Source of the DNA: an uncultured Clostridium sp.
Lineage (GTDB): Bacteria > Bacillota > Clostridia > TANB77 > CAG-508
DNA: 64,000 nt
Assembly: GCA_930980855.1 (NCBI GenBank)
Contig: CAKNIZ010000001.1
Coordinates: forward strand, 186,615-250,614
Reading direction: 5' to 3'
Positions within the stretch are counted from its first letter, which is position 1; every line of letters begins with the position of its first letter. Shown here piece by piece: positions 23,756 to 32,568 of the stretch. Both the position numbers and the translations under genes were made by a program. A model generated the notes under the pieces. It was not told the DNA's origin and made no database searches. It saw only the letters and a list, made by a program, of their open reading frames with translations.

Positions 23756-24956
23756 CAATTATTCCCTTCCTTACTCTATCTTTCATGACTTTATATTTTC
23801 CTGTTTTACATGAATTTTTTACAGCTCTCATGTCTCCTAAATTTACTAATCTATTTCTATAGTATTGTAATATTCTAAAATATTTGTCATTATATTTTTC
23901 AAGTTTTCGCATATCTTCTCTAATGTAAAGAATTTGTTTATTTATTTCATAATTTTTAAGTCCATTTTCTCTAGTTGCTTCTAATGCCTTACATTTTTCT
24001 GAGAATTTCATGTATTCATTCTTTTGTTCTGGCTTGTCCCAATATATTTTTACTGCTAAAAGCTTATTATTATATTGTTCAAACATTCTTAATAATAATT
24101 GATATGCATTTTCTCTTTTTCTTGGAACTTTAGTGTCTACTATTAAGTTTCTAGTATCTTTTAATAATTTTATATAACATTTTTCTGCTACAATTAAAGG
24201 TAAGCTGTGAACAAATATTTTTCTGCTTATTCCTAAAAGAATCATTCTTTTATCTAACATATCTACTTGATCAAGTTTTCCCACTTCATATGTTTCAAAT
24301 AAGCTACATTGTTTTATAAGTTCTGGGTCTGTAACTTCTTTTAATGGTAAAATATTTGTTATGTAATCCTCTAATGTATCAAATATTTTATCATACATTT
24401 CTTCTTTTTGAATTGGTGTTAATCTTTCAGATAACTTCATTGAATAATGTTTTAAAAGTCTTTTAAAGATTTGTTCCATTTCATATAAATAAAGTTCATT
24501 ATATGAATCTTGTAATTTTTGCTTTTTCATTTCTTTTACATTGTTGTAATCTAATTCTAACAAGTATTTTTGTTTTCTAAGTTTATATTCTAATTCATCA
24601 TTTTCTTTTAAATGAATTACATTATAATATTTAGAAAGAGCATCTTTTTCAAAATCTGTTGCCGCATTTGATTTTACTCTTTTATATATTGTATCTATTA
24701 CTAGTTGATCTATTGATTCTAAATATAAAGAGTAACTTTCTTCAAACTTTTTATTAAATATTTCTTTTTTTTCTTCTTCCTTGCAATTTATACTTTGTGT
24801 ATAACTTTTTAGCACAGAATTCCTTTTCATGCTTATTAATAAATTATTTATTCCTGCTTTTGTAGGAGTTAATATTTTTGTAAATGTACTACTTAATTTT
24901 GAAAAAAATGTTCTTTTTGTATCATAAATTCTTAAACTTTTTTCTCTTGCTTCCAT
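23739..24956 (-). CDS. Unknown 405-residue helical protein in the place of phoH
   Basis: I do not recognise this protein. It is lysine- and glutamate-rich, predicted almost wholly helical, without signal peptide, membrane segment or nucleotide-binding motif. There are long charged stretches (RKQKYLLELDYNNVKEMKKQ; LNIREDM-like segments near 350) and a C-terminal basic tail. The frame can be extended three codons upstream, but those codons hold the GGTGG site, so ATG 24956 is taken. It lies between yqfD and ybeY, exactly where most Firmicutes carry phoH, and overlaps ybeY by 17 bases. The context suggests an RNA- or sporulation-linked role; this is inference only. Confidence 0.75.
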   Translation of the reverse strand: MEAREKSLRIYDTKRTFFSKLSSTFTKILTPTKAGINNLLISMKRNSVLKSYTQSINCKEEEKKEIFNKKFEESYSLYLESIDQLVIDTIYKRVKSNAATDFEKDALSKYYNVIHLKENDELEYKLRKQKYLLELDYNNVKEMKKQKLQDSYNELYLYEMEQIFKRLLKHYSMKLSERLTPIQKEEMYDKIFDTLEDYITNILPLKEVTDPELIKQCSLFETYEVGKLDQVDMLDKRMILLGISRKIFVHSLPLIVAEKCYIKLLKDTRNLIVDTKVPRKRENAYQLLLRMFEQYNNKLLAVKIYWDKPEQKNEYMKFSEKCKALEATRENGLKNYEINKQILYIREDMRKLEKYNDKYFRILQYYRNRLVNLGDMRAVKNSCKTGKYKVMKDRVRKGIIDGAAC

Positions 24957-24968
24957 ATATACCACCTT

Positions 24969-26147
24969 TCAAAATCCTATTTTCTCTTTGGTTCCTATTT
25001 GCTCTATGACTTCGTAAGTAACTTTTACATCGTAATATGTTTCAAATTCTGTAATATTTACGTCTTTTTTAGAAATTTCTCCTTCTATTAGTTTGTTTAA
25101 TTTTTCTTCTGCTCTTTTTTGTCCTTCGATTTTAGCTTCCTCTTTTCCGTAAGAAATTTCTGTTTCAGTTACTTCATAATTGGTATATTTTATCACTTCA
25201 ATTGGTAAATAAAAATTAGAAAATAGTTTTATTTTTTTATTTGTATACATTGTATCATAAATTTCGTATTTTGAAAGAGTTTTATAGAAATTTATTTTAA
25301 AATTATTAAATTTAATTGCATATTTATTTTCATTTTTTCCTGTTTGTTCCCTTTTTATTTCTTTTTTCCCTATTTTTTCACTTTGTGAGTATATAACTTT
25401 AGCTTTTACCTCTCCATTTGCATTTACATAATTTTTACCTGTATACTTTCCTTCCATCCACCCAGCAATTAAAACATCACCTTTTTTTACTGTATCTCCT
25501 TCTTTAACCATTAAAGTTCCATTCTGCGCGCTAATTTTTTCTATTACAGCATCTTTTGTTGCAACTATATTACAATAATCATTTTCATCTATAATTTCTG
25601 GCTTACTGTCGGCTTCTACTATTTTTACAATTGCATTAGTTCCATCTAGTTCAATACCTATCCATGCAATATCTTCCCTTTGATAACGTATTTTGTTAAT
25701 TATTTCATCTGTATCAACTTTACTTTTAAGCACACCAACTTTTAGTCCATCTTCTTCTAAAGCACTTAATATTTCATTAGAATCCACTTTTGTATTTCCT
25801 GTAATTTCTATATTCCATACAAATTTTGAAAGAGTATAAATTCCAATTATAACTAGAAATAGTAAAATGAAAAATATTTTTCTTTTCTTATATTTTTTTA
25901 TTATAAAAGGTAAGCCACTTTTGCTTTTTATCTTTATTCTGCAACCATGTTTTTTTGCTATTTTTACCGCTTGTTTAAAATCTCCTGCTCCTATGTTTGC
26001 AAATAATATTGTTGACTTCGTCCTCTTAATTCCCCATAAAAATATATTTTTACTAATACATGTATTAATAAATCTTTCTATGTAGTATCCTTCTAGTTCA
26101 ATATTCAAATAGCCAAATAAAAAATTAATTAGTATTTTAAATAGCAC
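24969..26147 (-). CDS. yqfD: Sporulation protein YqfD
   Basis: 392-residue member of the YqfD family, needed for efficient sporulation in Bacillus and made in the mother cell there. A membrane helix lies near 90-113 (RKIFFILLFLVIIGIYTLSKFV) between a short cytoplasmic part and a longer domain with WNIEITGNTKVDSNEIL, IRYQREDIAWIGIELDGTNAIV and AQNGTLMVKEGDTVKKGDVLIAGWMEG. The start is GTG, with AAGGA eight bases upstream. It follows yqfC by 14 bases, the conserved pair. Confidence 0.9.
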   Translation of the reverse strand: MLFKILINFLFGYLNIELEGYYIERFINTCISKNIFLWGIKRTKSTILFANIGAGDFKQAVKIAKKHGCRIKIKSKSGLPFIIKKYKKRKIFFILLFLVIIGIYTLSKFVWNIEITGNTKVDSNEILSALEEDGLKVGVLKSKVDTDEIINKIRYQREDIAWIGIELDGTNAIVKIVEADSKPEIIDENDYCNIVATKDAVIEKISAQNGTLMVKEGDTVKKGDVLIAGWMEGKYTGKNYVNANGEVKAKVIYSQSEKIGKKEIKREQTGKNENKYAIKFNNFKINFYKTLSKYEIYDTMYTNKKIKLFSNFYLPIEVIKYTNYEVTETEISYGKEEAKIEGQKRAEEKLNKLIEGEISKKDVNITEFETYYDVKVTYEVIEQIGTKEKIGF

Positions 26148-26161
26148 TTTAATTTTCCTTT

Positions 26162-26422
26162 CTATTCGTATTTTTCAAAATCTACACTCTCTATATTTCC
26201 TGTAATTATTAAATCATCTTTTGTCATTTCATTCATAAGTAATTCAAATCCATTTATATTTATAAGTCCTGTGCTCATTTTTATTCTTATAAAAAAATCT
26301 TGGTATTCTAAAACTGATTTATAATTTTCAATAAGCATTCTATTAAATCCTAAAATTGTTACCTTTGGAATGTCTGAAGTTAATTCTTCTGGAATATCAA
26401 ATAATTTATCGAACTTTCCCAT
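26162..26422 (-). CDS. yqfC: Sporulation protein YqfC (YabP/YqfC family)
   Basis: 86-residue protein of the YabP/YqfC family: a short N-terminal region ending in DIPKVTILGFNRMLIENYKSVLEY, then the small all-beta core FIRIKMSTGLININGFELLMNEMTKDDLIITGNIESVDF. YabP is required for spore coat/cortex formation in Bacillus; YqfC is its mother-cell relative, paired with YqfD as here. It begins two bases after the deacetylase stop, so the three genes form one unit. Confidence 0.88.
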   Translation of the reverse strand: MGKFDKLFDIPEELTSDIPKVTILGFNRMLIENYKSVLEYQDFFIRIKMSTGLININGFELLMNEMTKDDLIITGNIESVDFEKYE

Positions 26423-26424
26423 AT

Positions 26425-27258
26425 CTACCTCTCAAATTCATCTAAACTTTTAAACTCATATCCCTGTTTTTTTATTTCCTTAATCATTTCATCTAATATA
26501 TTGCAATTGTCTTTTGAAGTTGCATGAAGTAGCATAATCTCTCCGCTATGAAGATTATCTAATATTTTTTTCTTTCCATATTCTTCTCTTCCCTGCTCTT
26601 CTTCTACCCAGTCATCATATGCAAATGACCACATAACTGTTGTATATCCTAATGTATTTGTATATGCGACTGACGCTTCACTGTATTCTCCTTTTGGGGG
26701 TCTTAAATACTTCATTTCGTAGTTAAATTGTTCATACAAATCTTTATGTAAACTCATAACTTCTTCTTTTATTACTTCATTAGAAGATTCAGGCATGCAT
26801 ATATGGTTAGTAGTGTGATTTCCTACTATATGTCCCTCATCTATCATTCTTTTTATTATATCTCCACTTGTTTTTACATATTGTCCTGTTATAAAGAATG
26901 TAGCTGGAACTTTATTTTCCTTTAATACATCTAGTATTTTTTCTGTATACCCTGCTTCGTAACCTAAATCAAATGTTAAATATATTTTCTTTGATTCTGC
27001 ATTTCCCATTGCCATTCCATTAAATTCATTTATTATTCTTATATTCTCTGCTCCTAAGTCTGGCTGAGCATGATTTTTTCCTCTTTTTATTCCCCATTCA
27101 ATCTTTTTCGTACTTAACGCTTCACTATTTGTAACTACAGTTTGAAAATTGTTACTAATTCCTGCTACGAAAATAACAAATAACACAAACATTAACAATG
27201 CAATTACAATTATAATTTTAAGTATTGCATCATTACACCAAGAGCAAAAATTCCTCAT
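26425..27258 (-). CDS. Polysaccharide deacetylase, PdaA-like
   Basis: 277 residues: an N-terminal membrane anchor (about 13-35) and an extracellular NodB-type carbohydrate esterase domain. Catalytic motifs are KIYLTFDLGYEAG (the TFDLGYE form is typical of the PdaA group), IVGNHTTNH for the metal histidines, RPPKGEYSEAS, MWSFAYDDW and GEIMLLHAT. PdaA deacetylates muramic acid on the way to the delta-lactam of spore cortex. The position upstream of yqfC-yqfD supports a sporulation role. It could instead modify vegetative wall. GGAGGAG precedes the start. Confidence 0.85.
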   Translation of the reverse strand: MRNFCSWCNDAILKIIIVIALLMFVLFVIFVAGISNNFQTVVTNSEALSTKKIEWGIKRGKNHAQPDLGAENIRIINEFNGMAMGNAESKKIYLTFDLGYEAGYTEKILDVLKENKVPATFFITGQYVKTSGDIIKRMIDEGHIVGNHTTNHICMPESSNEVIKEEVMSLHKDLYEQFNYEMKYLRPPKGEYSEASVAYTNTLGYTTVMWSFAYDDWVEEEQGREEYGKKKILDNLHSGEIMLLHATSKDNCNILDEMIKEIKKQGYEFKSLDEFER

Positions 27259-27311
27259 ATATCTCTCCTCCTGTGTAATTATATGATAAGTTTTTATTTA
27301 TATGATTTTTT

Positions 27312-27330
27312 GTTTTGGGACGGACAATAA
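27312..27330. repeat. Half REP sequence (GGGACGGAC)
   Basis: TTTTGGGACGGAC followed by AATAATCAAAA resembles the left end beside the RAYT gene (GGGACGGACC-TTTTTCAAAA). No matching second arm is present, so this is a weak remnant. Confidence 0.4.
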
Positions 27331-27332
27331 TC

Positions 27333-27372
27333 AAAAAAAAATAACAAAAGTAGATATTCTACTCTTGTTATT
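27333..27372 (-). terminator. Terminator downstream of the DUF4160 gene
   Basis: On the minus strand AATAACAA-AGTAGA pairs with TCTACT-TTGTTATT (27340-27372, one mismatch) and a run of T follows. It lies 22 bases past the stop. Confidence 0.85.
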
Positions 27373-27394
27373 TTGTAATTATAACTTTTCAATA

Positions 27395-27674
27395 TTAGCA
27401 ATAAAATGTAATTTCTTGCTCTGGAAAATGTTTTTTCCATTCTGATATTATATAAAAATAATTATTAACTATTGTCTCTAATAATTCTGTCAATTCTTTA
27501 CTTGGAATTTGACTTTTATTATTTGCTAAAATACAACCTCCACTTTTAGTTAACCATACTTTTGTAGAATTCGGTGTTGGTTTTCCTTTTGAAATATGGA
27601 TGTGAATTGGTTCATTATTTTCGTTTGACCAAAAATAGATTTTATATCCGCAATATCTCTAGTATATTAGGCAC
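27395..27674 (-). pseudogene. DUF4160-family gene with an internal frameshift
   Basis: Reading from GTG 27674 gives MPNILEILRI and then a stop; shifting the frame by one base restores a long match to the DUF4160 family: GYKIYFWSNENNEPIHIHIS, KVWLTKSGGCILANN and a C-terminal helix ending WKKHFPEQEITFYC. No start codon exists in the second frame after the upstream stop at 27659-27661, so the downstream part cannot be translated alone. The GTG overlaps the stop region of the upstream partner by eight bases, as in a coupled two-gene unit. Either the gene is broken or the base is a sequencing or assembly error near 27645. The family's function is unproven. Confidence 0.75.
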
Positions 27675-27942
27675 TAAGAATCCCTCCTTGTCTTGCCCAT
27701 CTATAAAAAGATGGCAAACCTCTTTCCACTATTGTTCTAAATGTTTCTATTTCTTCATCTGTATAGTTTCCGTCTTTGTATAATATTTTGCAACTTGGAA
27801 GTTCAAATCTCACACTATCAAATCCATTTTCAGTAGGTCTTTCAAAATGAACGTGTATTATTTCTTCTCCATCTTCATTTTTCATAATATGTGAAAAAAC
27901 AACTTCTGTTTCATCAGCATATTTACAATAAGGATACATCAT
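27667..27942 (-). CDS. Small protein coupled to DUF4160, function unknown
   Basis: 91 residues from ATG 27942 (an upstream GTG lies inside the ribosome binding site). The sequence MMYPYCKYADETEVVFSHI, then EIIHVHFERPTENGFDSVRFELPSCKI and a helical end (DEEIETFRTIVERGLPSFYRWARQGG) looks like a compact alpha/beta protein. DUF4160 proteins often have a small neighbour and the pairs are sometimes suspected to be toxin-antitoxin-like; here the partner is not obviously the usual DUF2442. That role is inference. It is the first gene of the pair. Confidence 0.7.
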   Translation of the reverse strand: MMYPYCKYADETEVVFSHIMKNEDGEEIIHVHFERPTENGFDSVRFELPSCKILYKDGNYTDEEIETFRTIVERGLPSFYRWARQGGILSA

Positions 27943-28120
27943 TTTTATCACTCTCCATTCTTTCTAACTTTATTATTAATTAGTCAAATTTATTTAAATT
28001 ACTTGTCCGTTGTTTTATTAAAATCCATCTTTCTTATACGCTATTATTAGTATAGCATAATTTTCCTAAAATTACTACATTTTTATATCACTTTCAAATT
28101 TTTTACTGTTTTAGAAATTT

Positions 28121-28176
28121 TAAAGTGTCAATTAAAGTGTCAGTAAAGTGCCAATTAAAGTTCCATTTAAAGTATT
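28121..28176. repeat. Five degenerate tandem units of TAAAGTGTCAAT
   Basis: Units of 11-13 bases (TAAAGTGTCAAT, TAAAGTGTCAG, TAAAGTGCCAAT, TAAAGTTCCATTT, TAAAGTATT) stand head to tail just past the stop of the coiled-coil gene. Confidence 0.6.
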
Positions 28177-28186
28177 ATTCTTAATA

Positions 28187-28678
28187 TTATTTTTCAATAT
28201 ATTCCTGAATTTTCTCTGTTTCTATAGTTGCGATTTCAGTTTCTAAGCTTTCTAATTTGAATAATAAATCTCTTTCCTCTTTATTAGTATTTGTTAATAT
28301 TTGAAATAGCTCATTATGAATTTTTATTTTTTCTTTATATTCACTATCTTCTATAATTTTATTAAATTGCTCACTGTATTTATCTACAGTGTCATTTTTT
28401 TTGCATTTATTCTTTTTATTTTTCTGTTTGTTCATTGTTTTATCCATAGAAATTTTAAATGCCATTTGAAATTCAATTTCTTTTATATCATTTCCTATTT
28501 TTTCGTATTCTTTTATTTGTTCCTTCTTCTTTTCATTTTCCTGTATAGTTATTAGATAATTTAATATTTGTTCCTTTCTAGTTATTAATCTTTCGTATTT
28601 TTGGTTCTCTTTTAAAATTCTTTTGATTGCATTCTTAATTTTTACTAGTTTTTCTAGTTCTTCTTGGGTCATTTCCAT
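28187..28678 (-). CDS. Unknown coiled-coil protein
   Basis: 163 residues, almost entirely charged and helical, with heptad-like spacing of Leu, Ile and Lys/Glu over two long segments (about 5-85 and 100-160) joined by a lysine/asparagine-rich linker (NKQKNKKNKCKKN). No cofactor or catalytic motif is visible. AGGGGG precedes the ATG. It is divergent from the XRE regulator gene and could be controlled by it, but no shared operator was identified. I cannot assign a function. Confidence 0.6.
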   Translation of the reverse strand: MEMTQEELEKLVKIKNAIKRILKENQKYERLITRKEQILNYLITIQENEKKKEQIKEYEKIGNDIKEIEFQMAFKISMDKTMNKQKNKKNKCKKNDTVDKYSEQFNKIIEDSEYKEKIKIHNELFQILTNTNKEERDLLFKLESLETEIATIETEKIQEYIEK

Positions 28679-28776
28679 ATTATACGCCCCCTTTCATTTT
28701 AACCACCTGCCTTTAATTATAGTGTATAAAAAAATGTTAGAATTTTCATAATATTCATAAGGGGTGGTGATAATTA

Positions 28777-29064
28777 TTGAAAAATATTCCTAACAAACGA
28801 AAGTATTGTAAAGAGCTTAAAAATAGACTTAATACTGTTGGAACAAATATTTACCTTAAGCGTAAAGAATTAAATTACTCGAGACAAAAATTATCTGACC
28901 AGCTAATGCTTAAAGGTATAGATATATCAACACAATCTATTTACGATATAGAAATCGGAAAAAGAACAGTATTAGATTTTGAACTATGTGCATTTGCTAA
29001 AGTACTTAATACCTCAGCTGATGAACTTCTGAAAGATTTTAAAGCTTCTTTAGATAGGCCATAA
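28777..29064 (+). CDS. XRE-family helix-turn-helix regulator
   Basis: 95-residue DNA-binding protein of the Cro/C1 type. The HTH lies at about 26-68: NIYLKRKELNYSRQKLSDQL, MLKGIDISTQSIYDIEIGKRTV and LDFELCAFAKVLNTSADELL, a complete five-helix pattern. It starts at TTG with GGGGTGGTGA upstream; no in-frame ATG exists before the domain. Nothing follows the HTH except a short tail, so no sensor domain is present. The divergent coiled-coil gene is the likeliest target. Confidence 0.8.
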   Translation: MKNIPNKRKYCKELKNRLNTVGTNIYLKRKELNYSRQKLSDQLMLKGIDISTQSIYDIEIGKRTVLDFELCAFAKVLNTSADELLKDFKASLDRP

Positions 29065-29302
29065 ATTTAACAGTTTTTTCCATTTATTATTTTATCTATA
29101 AGTTTACCTTTGATTGACGATATTTCATCGTTTTTATTTTTATCATTAGCTTTCCAATATTTAGCATTATTATATTATATATATTTACTTATGTCAATTG
29201 TTTTTTACAAATATTTCCAAAATTAAAATTAAATTGATATGTTTTTAGTTTAGTAAGCTATAATTTGTAATAATTTAGTATTATTATTTCTGACATTCCT
29301 TA

Positions 29303-29336
29303 TAAAAAAATAAAGACTAGTCTATTACAACTAGTC
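29303..29336 (-). terminator. Terminator downstream of adhE
   Basis: On the minus strand GACTAGT pairs with ACTAGTC (29315-29321 with 29330-29336) around an eight-base loop, followed by TTTATTTTTTT. Confidence 0.8.
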
Positions 29337-29337
29337 C

Positions 29338-29380
29338 GGTAGGAACGACCTTTAGCTCACACTATTGGCTAGTTCCTACC
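29338..29380. repeat. Nested hairpin of unknown origin
   Basis: GGTAGGAAC (29338-29346) pairs with GTTCCTACC (29372-29380), and TAGC/GCTA (29353-29356, 29368-29371) form an inner stem. It abuts the adhE terminator. The paired hairpins recall the subterminal ends of IS200/IS605-type elements, but no transposase or tnpB gene is near, so this is only a suggestion. Confidence 0.4.
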
Positions 29381-29406
29381 TATTTCTCTATAAACTTTAC
29401 ACTCTC

Positions 29407-29459
29407 GGAGGACTTTATGTCCGACAGCAAGAAACAAAAAATCTTTGAATATACAATTT
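29407..29459. repeat. Truncated palindromic element, short form (copy 6)
   Basis: Only the right part survives: GGAGGACTTTATGTCCGAC, GCAAGAAAC and the end TTGAATATACAATTT. The left arm and half of the core are gone, replaced by the sequence following the nested hairpin. Confidence 0.75.
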
Positions 29460-29492
29460 ACTTAAACAAATAGTAATTTTGAATAATAGCAA

Positions 29493-32090
29493 TTAATTCC
29501 CATAATAACTATCTACTAGCATTTGCTTTATCTCATTAACAAGCGGAACTCTAGGGTTTGCAGATGTGCATTGGTCTTCGAAAGCTCTATCTGCTAAAAT
29601 ATCTACTTTTGCCATAAATTCTTTTTCATCTATTCCCGCTTCCTTGAATGACTTTGGTATTCCAACATCTTCTCTTAATTTATTAACTTCATTAATTAAA
29701 GATTCTACACCTTCATCATCTGTATATGCAGGGAAGTTCATTCTCCTTGATATTTCTGCGTATTTATGTTTTGCAACATAGTATTCATATTTAGGGAATG
29801 ATACAAATTTAGTTGGTGCATCTACACCATTGTATTTTATAACATAAGGTAAAAGTATTGCATTTATTCTACCATGTGGAAGGTGGAATTCTGCTCCTAT
29901 CTTATGTGCCATTGAGTGGCAAACTCCTAAAAATGCATTTGTAAATGCCATTCCTGCAATTGTACTGCTATTGTGCATTTTTTCCCTTGCATATCTATTT
30001 GCCCCATTGTTATATGAATCTCTCAAATTTTTAAATACTAATTCAGCTGCTTTTTCAGCTAAGCCATCTGTATAATCTGATGCCATATTAGATACATAAG
30101 CTTCTAGTGCATGTGTTAGAACGTCCATTCCTGTATCCGCTGTTACACTCTTTGGAAGGCTCATAACTAAATCAGTATCAACTATTGCTACATTTGGAGT
30201 TAATTCATAATCTGCTAAAGGATATTTTTTATTTTTCTCTTTATCTGTAATTACTGCAAAAGATGTTACTTCTGAACCTGTTCCTGATGTTGTTGGTATT
30301 GCTACCATTTGAGCTTTTACACCAAGTTTAGGGAACTTATATGTTCTTTTTCTAATATCCATGAATTTTAGTTTCATACCTTCTATATCTGCTTCTGGAT
30401 GCTCATAGAAAAGCCACATTCCTTTTGCTGCATCTATTGGGCTTCCTCCTCCTATTGCTATTATTACGTCTGGTCCAAAGTTATTCATCATTTCTACACC
30501 TTTTTTTATTGTATCAAATGATGGGTCTGATTCTACATCAGAGAAAATTTCTGAATGTACATATTTTTCTCTTTTTCTTAGGTAGTATAAAACTTTATCT
30601 ACATATCCTAAGCTTACCATTGCCTTATCTGTTACAATAAATGCTCTTGAAATATCTGGCATTTTTTCTAAATATCCTAGTGAACCTGCTTCAAAATATA
30701 TTTTATTTGGAACTTTAAACCATTGCATATTAACTCTCCTTTTTGCTAGTCTTTTTACATTTATTAAATTTACACTAGACACATTTGAGGTTGTAGAATT
30801 TCCTCCAAATGTTCCGCAACCAAGTGTAAGAGATGGCATATTTGTATTATATATATCTCCTATCGCTCCATGTGATGATGGTGAATTTACAATGATTCTT
30901 CCTACTTTTACTCTATTTGAAAATTCTTTTATAACCTCTTCATTTTCAGAATGTATAACTGCTGAATGTCCCATTCCTCCAAATTCAATAAGTTTTTCTG
31001 CTAGGTCAATTCCTTCTTTTGAATCTTTGACTATATAATATGCTAAAACTGGACTTAATTTTTCTTTAGAAAACGGATATTCTATTCCTACACCATTTTC
31101 TTTTAAAACTAATACTTTTGTATTTTCTGGAACTTCTATATCTGCCATTTTTGCTATGTTATATGGAGATTTCCCAACTACAAAGCTATTAAGTTTATCT
31201 TCATCAAACATTTTCTCTCTTAATCTTTTTGTTTCTTCTTCATTTAAGAAATAACATCCTGCTTTTCTCATTAAATTTTCAAATTCTTCATGTATTTCTT
31301 CATCTACAATTACTGATTGCTCAGAAGCACATATCATTCCATTATCAAAAGATTTTGACATTACTAAATCATTTACAGATGTTTTTATTTTTGCTGATTT
31401 TTCTATATAGCAAGGTACATTTCCCGGACCCACACCTAAAGCTGGCTTTCCACAAGAGTATGCTGCTTTAACCATACTTGTTCCACCTGTTGCTAATATT
31501 AAATTTACGTCTGGATGATTCATAAGCATATTAGTTGCTGTTATTGATGGTTTTTCAATCCATAAAATACAATCTTCAGGTGCTCCTGCTTTTATTGCTG
31601 CATCTCTAACTATTTCTGCTGCTTTAGCACTACACTTTTGAGCTCCTGGATGGAATCCAAATATAATAACATTTCTTGTTTTTGCAGAAATAAGAGACTT
31701 AAACATTACTGTTGATGTTGGATTTGTGACAGGTGTAACTCCTGCTATAATTCCAACAGGTTCTGCTATTTCTTCATATCCTTCTTCTTCATTTTCAGAA
31801 ATTGTTCCAACAGTTTTATCATATTTTATACTATGGTAAATGTATTCTGTTGCAAACATATTCTTAGTTATTTTATCTTCATATATTCCTCTTCCAGTTT
31901 CTTCAACTGCAAGTTTTGCAAGTTCCATGTGATGCTCTTCTCCAGCCATTGACATTGCTTTTATAATTCTATCAACATCTACTTGAGATAATTTCATGTA
32001 TTCTTTTGATGCTTTTTTCGCTCTTTGTACTAAGTCATCAATCATTATTTTTATCTCTTGCTTTTCTTCCTCAGTAATTTCCTTAGCCAT
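29493..32090 (-). CDS. adhE: Bifunctional aldehyde-alcohol dehydrogenase
   Basis: 865 residues that reduce acetyl-CoA to acetaldehyde and then ethanol, a main fermentation route; the family forms spirosome filaments. Residues 1-440 are a CoA-linked aldehyde dehydrogenase with the catalytic cysteine in [11 protein letters not shown] and [11 protein letters not shown]. Residues 455-865 are an iron-dependent alcohol dehydrogenase with [31 protein letters not shown] and the metal histidines in HALEAYVS and [21 protein letters not shown]. Both halves look intact. It has its own promoter and terminator. Confidence 0.97.
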   Translation of the reverse strand: MAKEITEEEKQEIKIMIDDLVQRAKKASKEYMKLSQVDVDRIIKAMSMAGEEHHMELAKLAVEETGRGIYEDKITKNMFATEYIYHSIKYDKTVGTISENEEEGYEEIAEPVGIIAGVTPVTNPTSTVMFKSLISAKTRNVIIFGFHPGAQKCSAKAAEIVRDAAIKAGAPEDCILWIEKPSITATNMLMNHPDVNLILATGGTSMVKAAYSCGKPALGVGPGNVPCYIEKSAKIKTSVNDLVMSKSFDNGMICASEQSVIVDEEIHEEFENLMRKAGCYFLNEEETKRLREKMFDEDKLNSFVVGKSPYNIAKMADIEVPENTKVLVLKENGVGIEYPFSKEKLSPVLAYYIVKDSKEGIDLAEKLIEFGGMGHSAVIHSENEEVIKEFSNRVKVGRIIVNSPSSHGAIGDIYNTNMPSLTLGCGTFGGNSTTSNVSSVNLINVKRLAKRRVNMQWFKVPNKIYFEAGSLGYLEKMPDISRAFIVTDKAMVSLGYVDKVLYYLRKREKYVHSEIFSDVESDPSFDTIKKGVEMMNNFGPDVIIAIGGGSPIDAAKGMWLFYEHPEADIEGMKLKFMDIRKRTYKFPKLGVKAQMVAIPTTSGTGSEVTSFAVITDKEKNKKYPLADYELTPNVAIVDTDLVMSLPKSVTADTGMDVLTHALEAYVSNMASDYTDGLAEKAAELVFKNLRDSYNNGANRYAREKMHNSSTIAGMAFTNAFLGVCHSMAHKIGAEFHLPHGRINAILLPYVIKYNGVDAPTKFVSFPKYEYYVAKHKYAEISRRMNFPAYTDDEGVESLINEVNKLREDVGIPKSFKEAGIDEKEFMAKVDILADRAFEDQCTSANPRVPLVNEIKQMLVDSYYGN

Positions 32091-32139
32091 GCTTTTCCTC
32101 CTTGTATCTTAAAATTTTCTTCTTTAAGTTTATGCACTA

Positions 32140-32168
32140 ATTATATAAATAATTATATAAAAAGGCAA
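32140..32168 (-). promoter_or_regulatory. Promoter of adhE
   Basis: Minus-strand TTGCCT and TATAAT, 17 bases apart, about 50 bases before the adhE start. No Rex-type operator could be recognised with confidence. Confidence 0.65.
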
Positions 32169-32183
32169 TAGTAGATTATAATA

Positions 32184-32567
32184 TTATCTTTCTTGGCTAT
32201 CATCTTCTCTATTTCGTTCTTCTAATTTTGCTTCTGCTTCTTTAAGCCATGTAATATATAAATCTATTTTGTCACAACTACTCATTGCTGCTTCCATCAA
32301 TTCTCTTTTTTTCCTTCTTAAAGCCTCTTGCACTTCTCTTGCCTTTTGTGGTTTTTGCAACACTTCTACAAGTTCTTCTTCTAATTCTTCAAACCTTACT
32401 CTTTTTTCGGCCTTTTCAGATTCTAGTTCTTCGTCATCCTTTTCTTCTTCAGCAGTATACGCCCTATTTCTTACTCTTTCATCTATTGCACTAATTTGAT
32501 GGTCTAAGTAAGTCATCTCATCTAGCGTTTTTTGTTTTTCTTTTAATATTTCTTCTATTCTTCCCAT
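32184..32567 (-). CDS. Unknown small coiled-coil protein
   Basis: 127 residues, glutamate-, lysine- and arginine-rich, with nearly continuous heptads (EEILKEKQKTLDEMTYLDHQ, then EELESEKAEKRVRFEELEEE). A single cysteine near residue 98 and a tryptophan near 107 interrupt it. No known domain is seen. It begins one base after the RluD-like gene stop, so it is the last gene of an RNA-modification operon; its role there is unknown. Confidence 0.65.
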   Translation of the reverse strand: MGRIEEILKEKQKTLDEMTYLDHQISAIDERVRNRAYTAEEEKDDEELESEKAEKRVRFEELEEELVEVLQKPQKAREVQEALRRKKRELMEAAMSSCDKIDLYITWLKEAEAKLEERNREDDSQER

Positions 32568-32568
32568 A

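Larger units (their letters stand above)
29065..29492. other. Spacer between the XRE gene and adhE
   Basis: 428 bases without a credible gene. They hold the adhE terminator (29303-29336), a second nested hairpin (29338-29380) and a truncated palindromic element (29407-29459). Bases 29065-29300 are AT-rich with only a weak hairpin (ACGAT/ATCGT then TTTTTATTTTT) that might end the XRE transcript. Confidence 0.6.

Noticed and set aside
23739-24956. Diverged PhoH protein
   Set aside because: No Walker A or other P-loop motif is present; the protein is helical and charged.
29338-29380. Riboswitch for a downstream gene
   Set aside because: It lies after adhE and over 600 bases from the next gene on that strand, and matches no riboswitch core I know.
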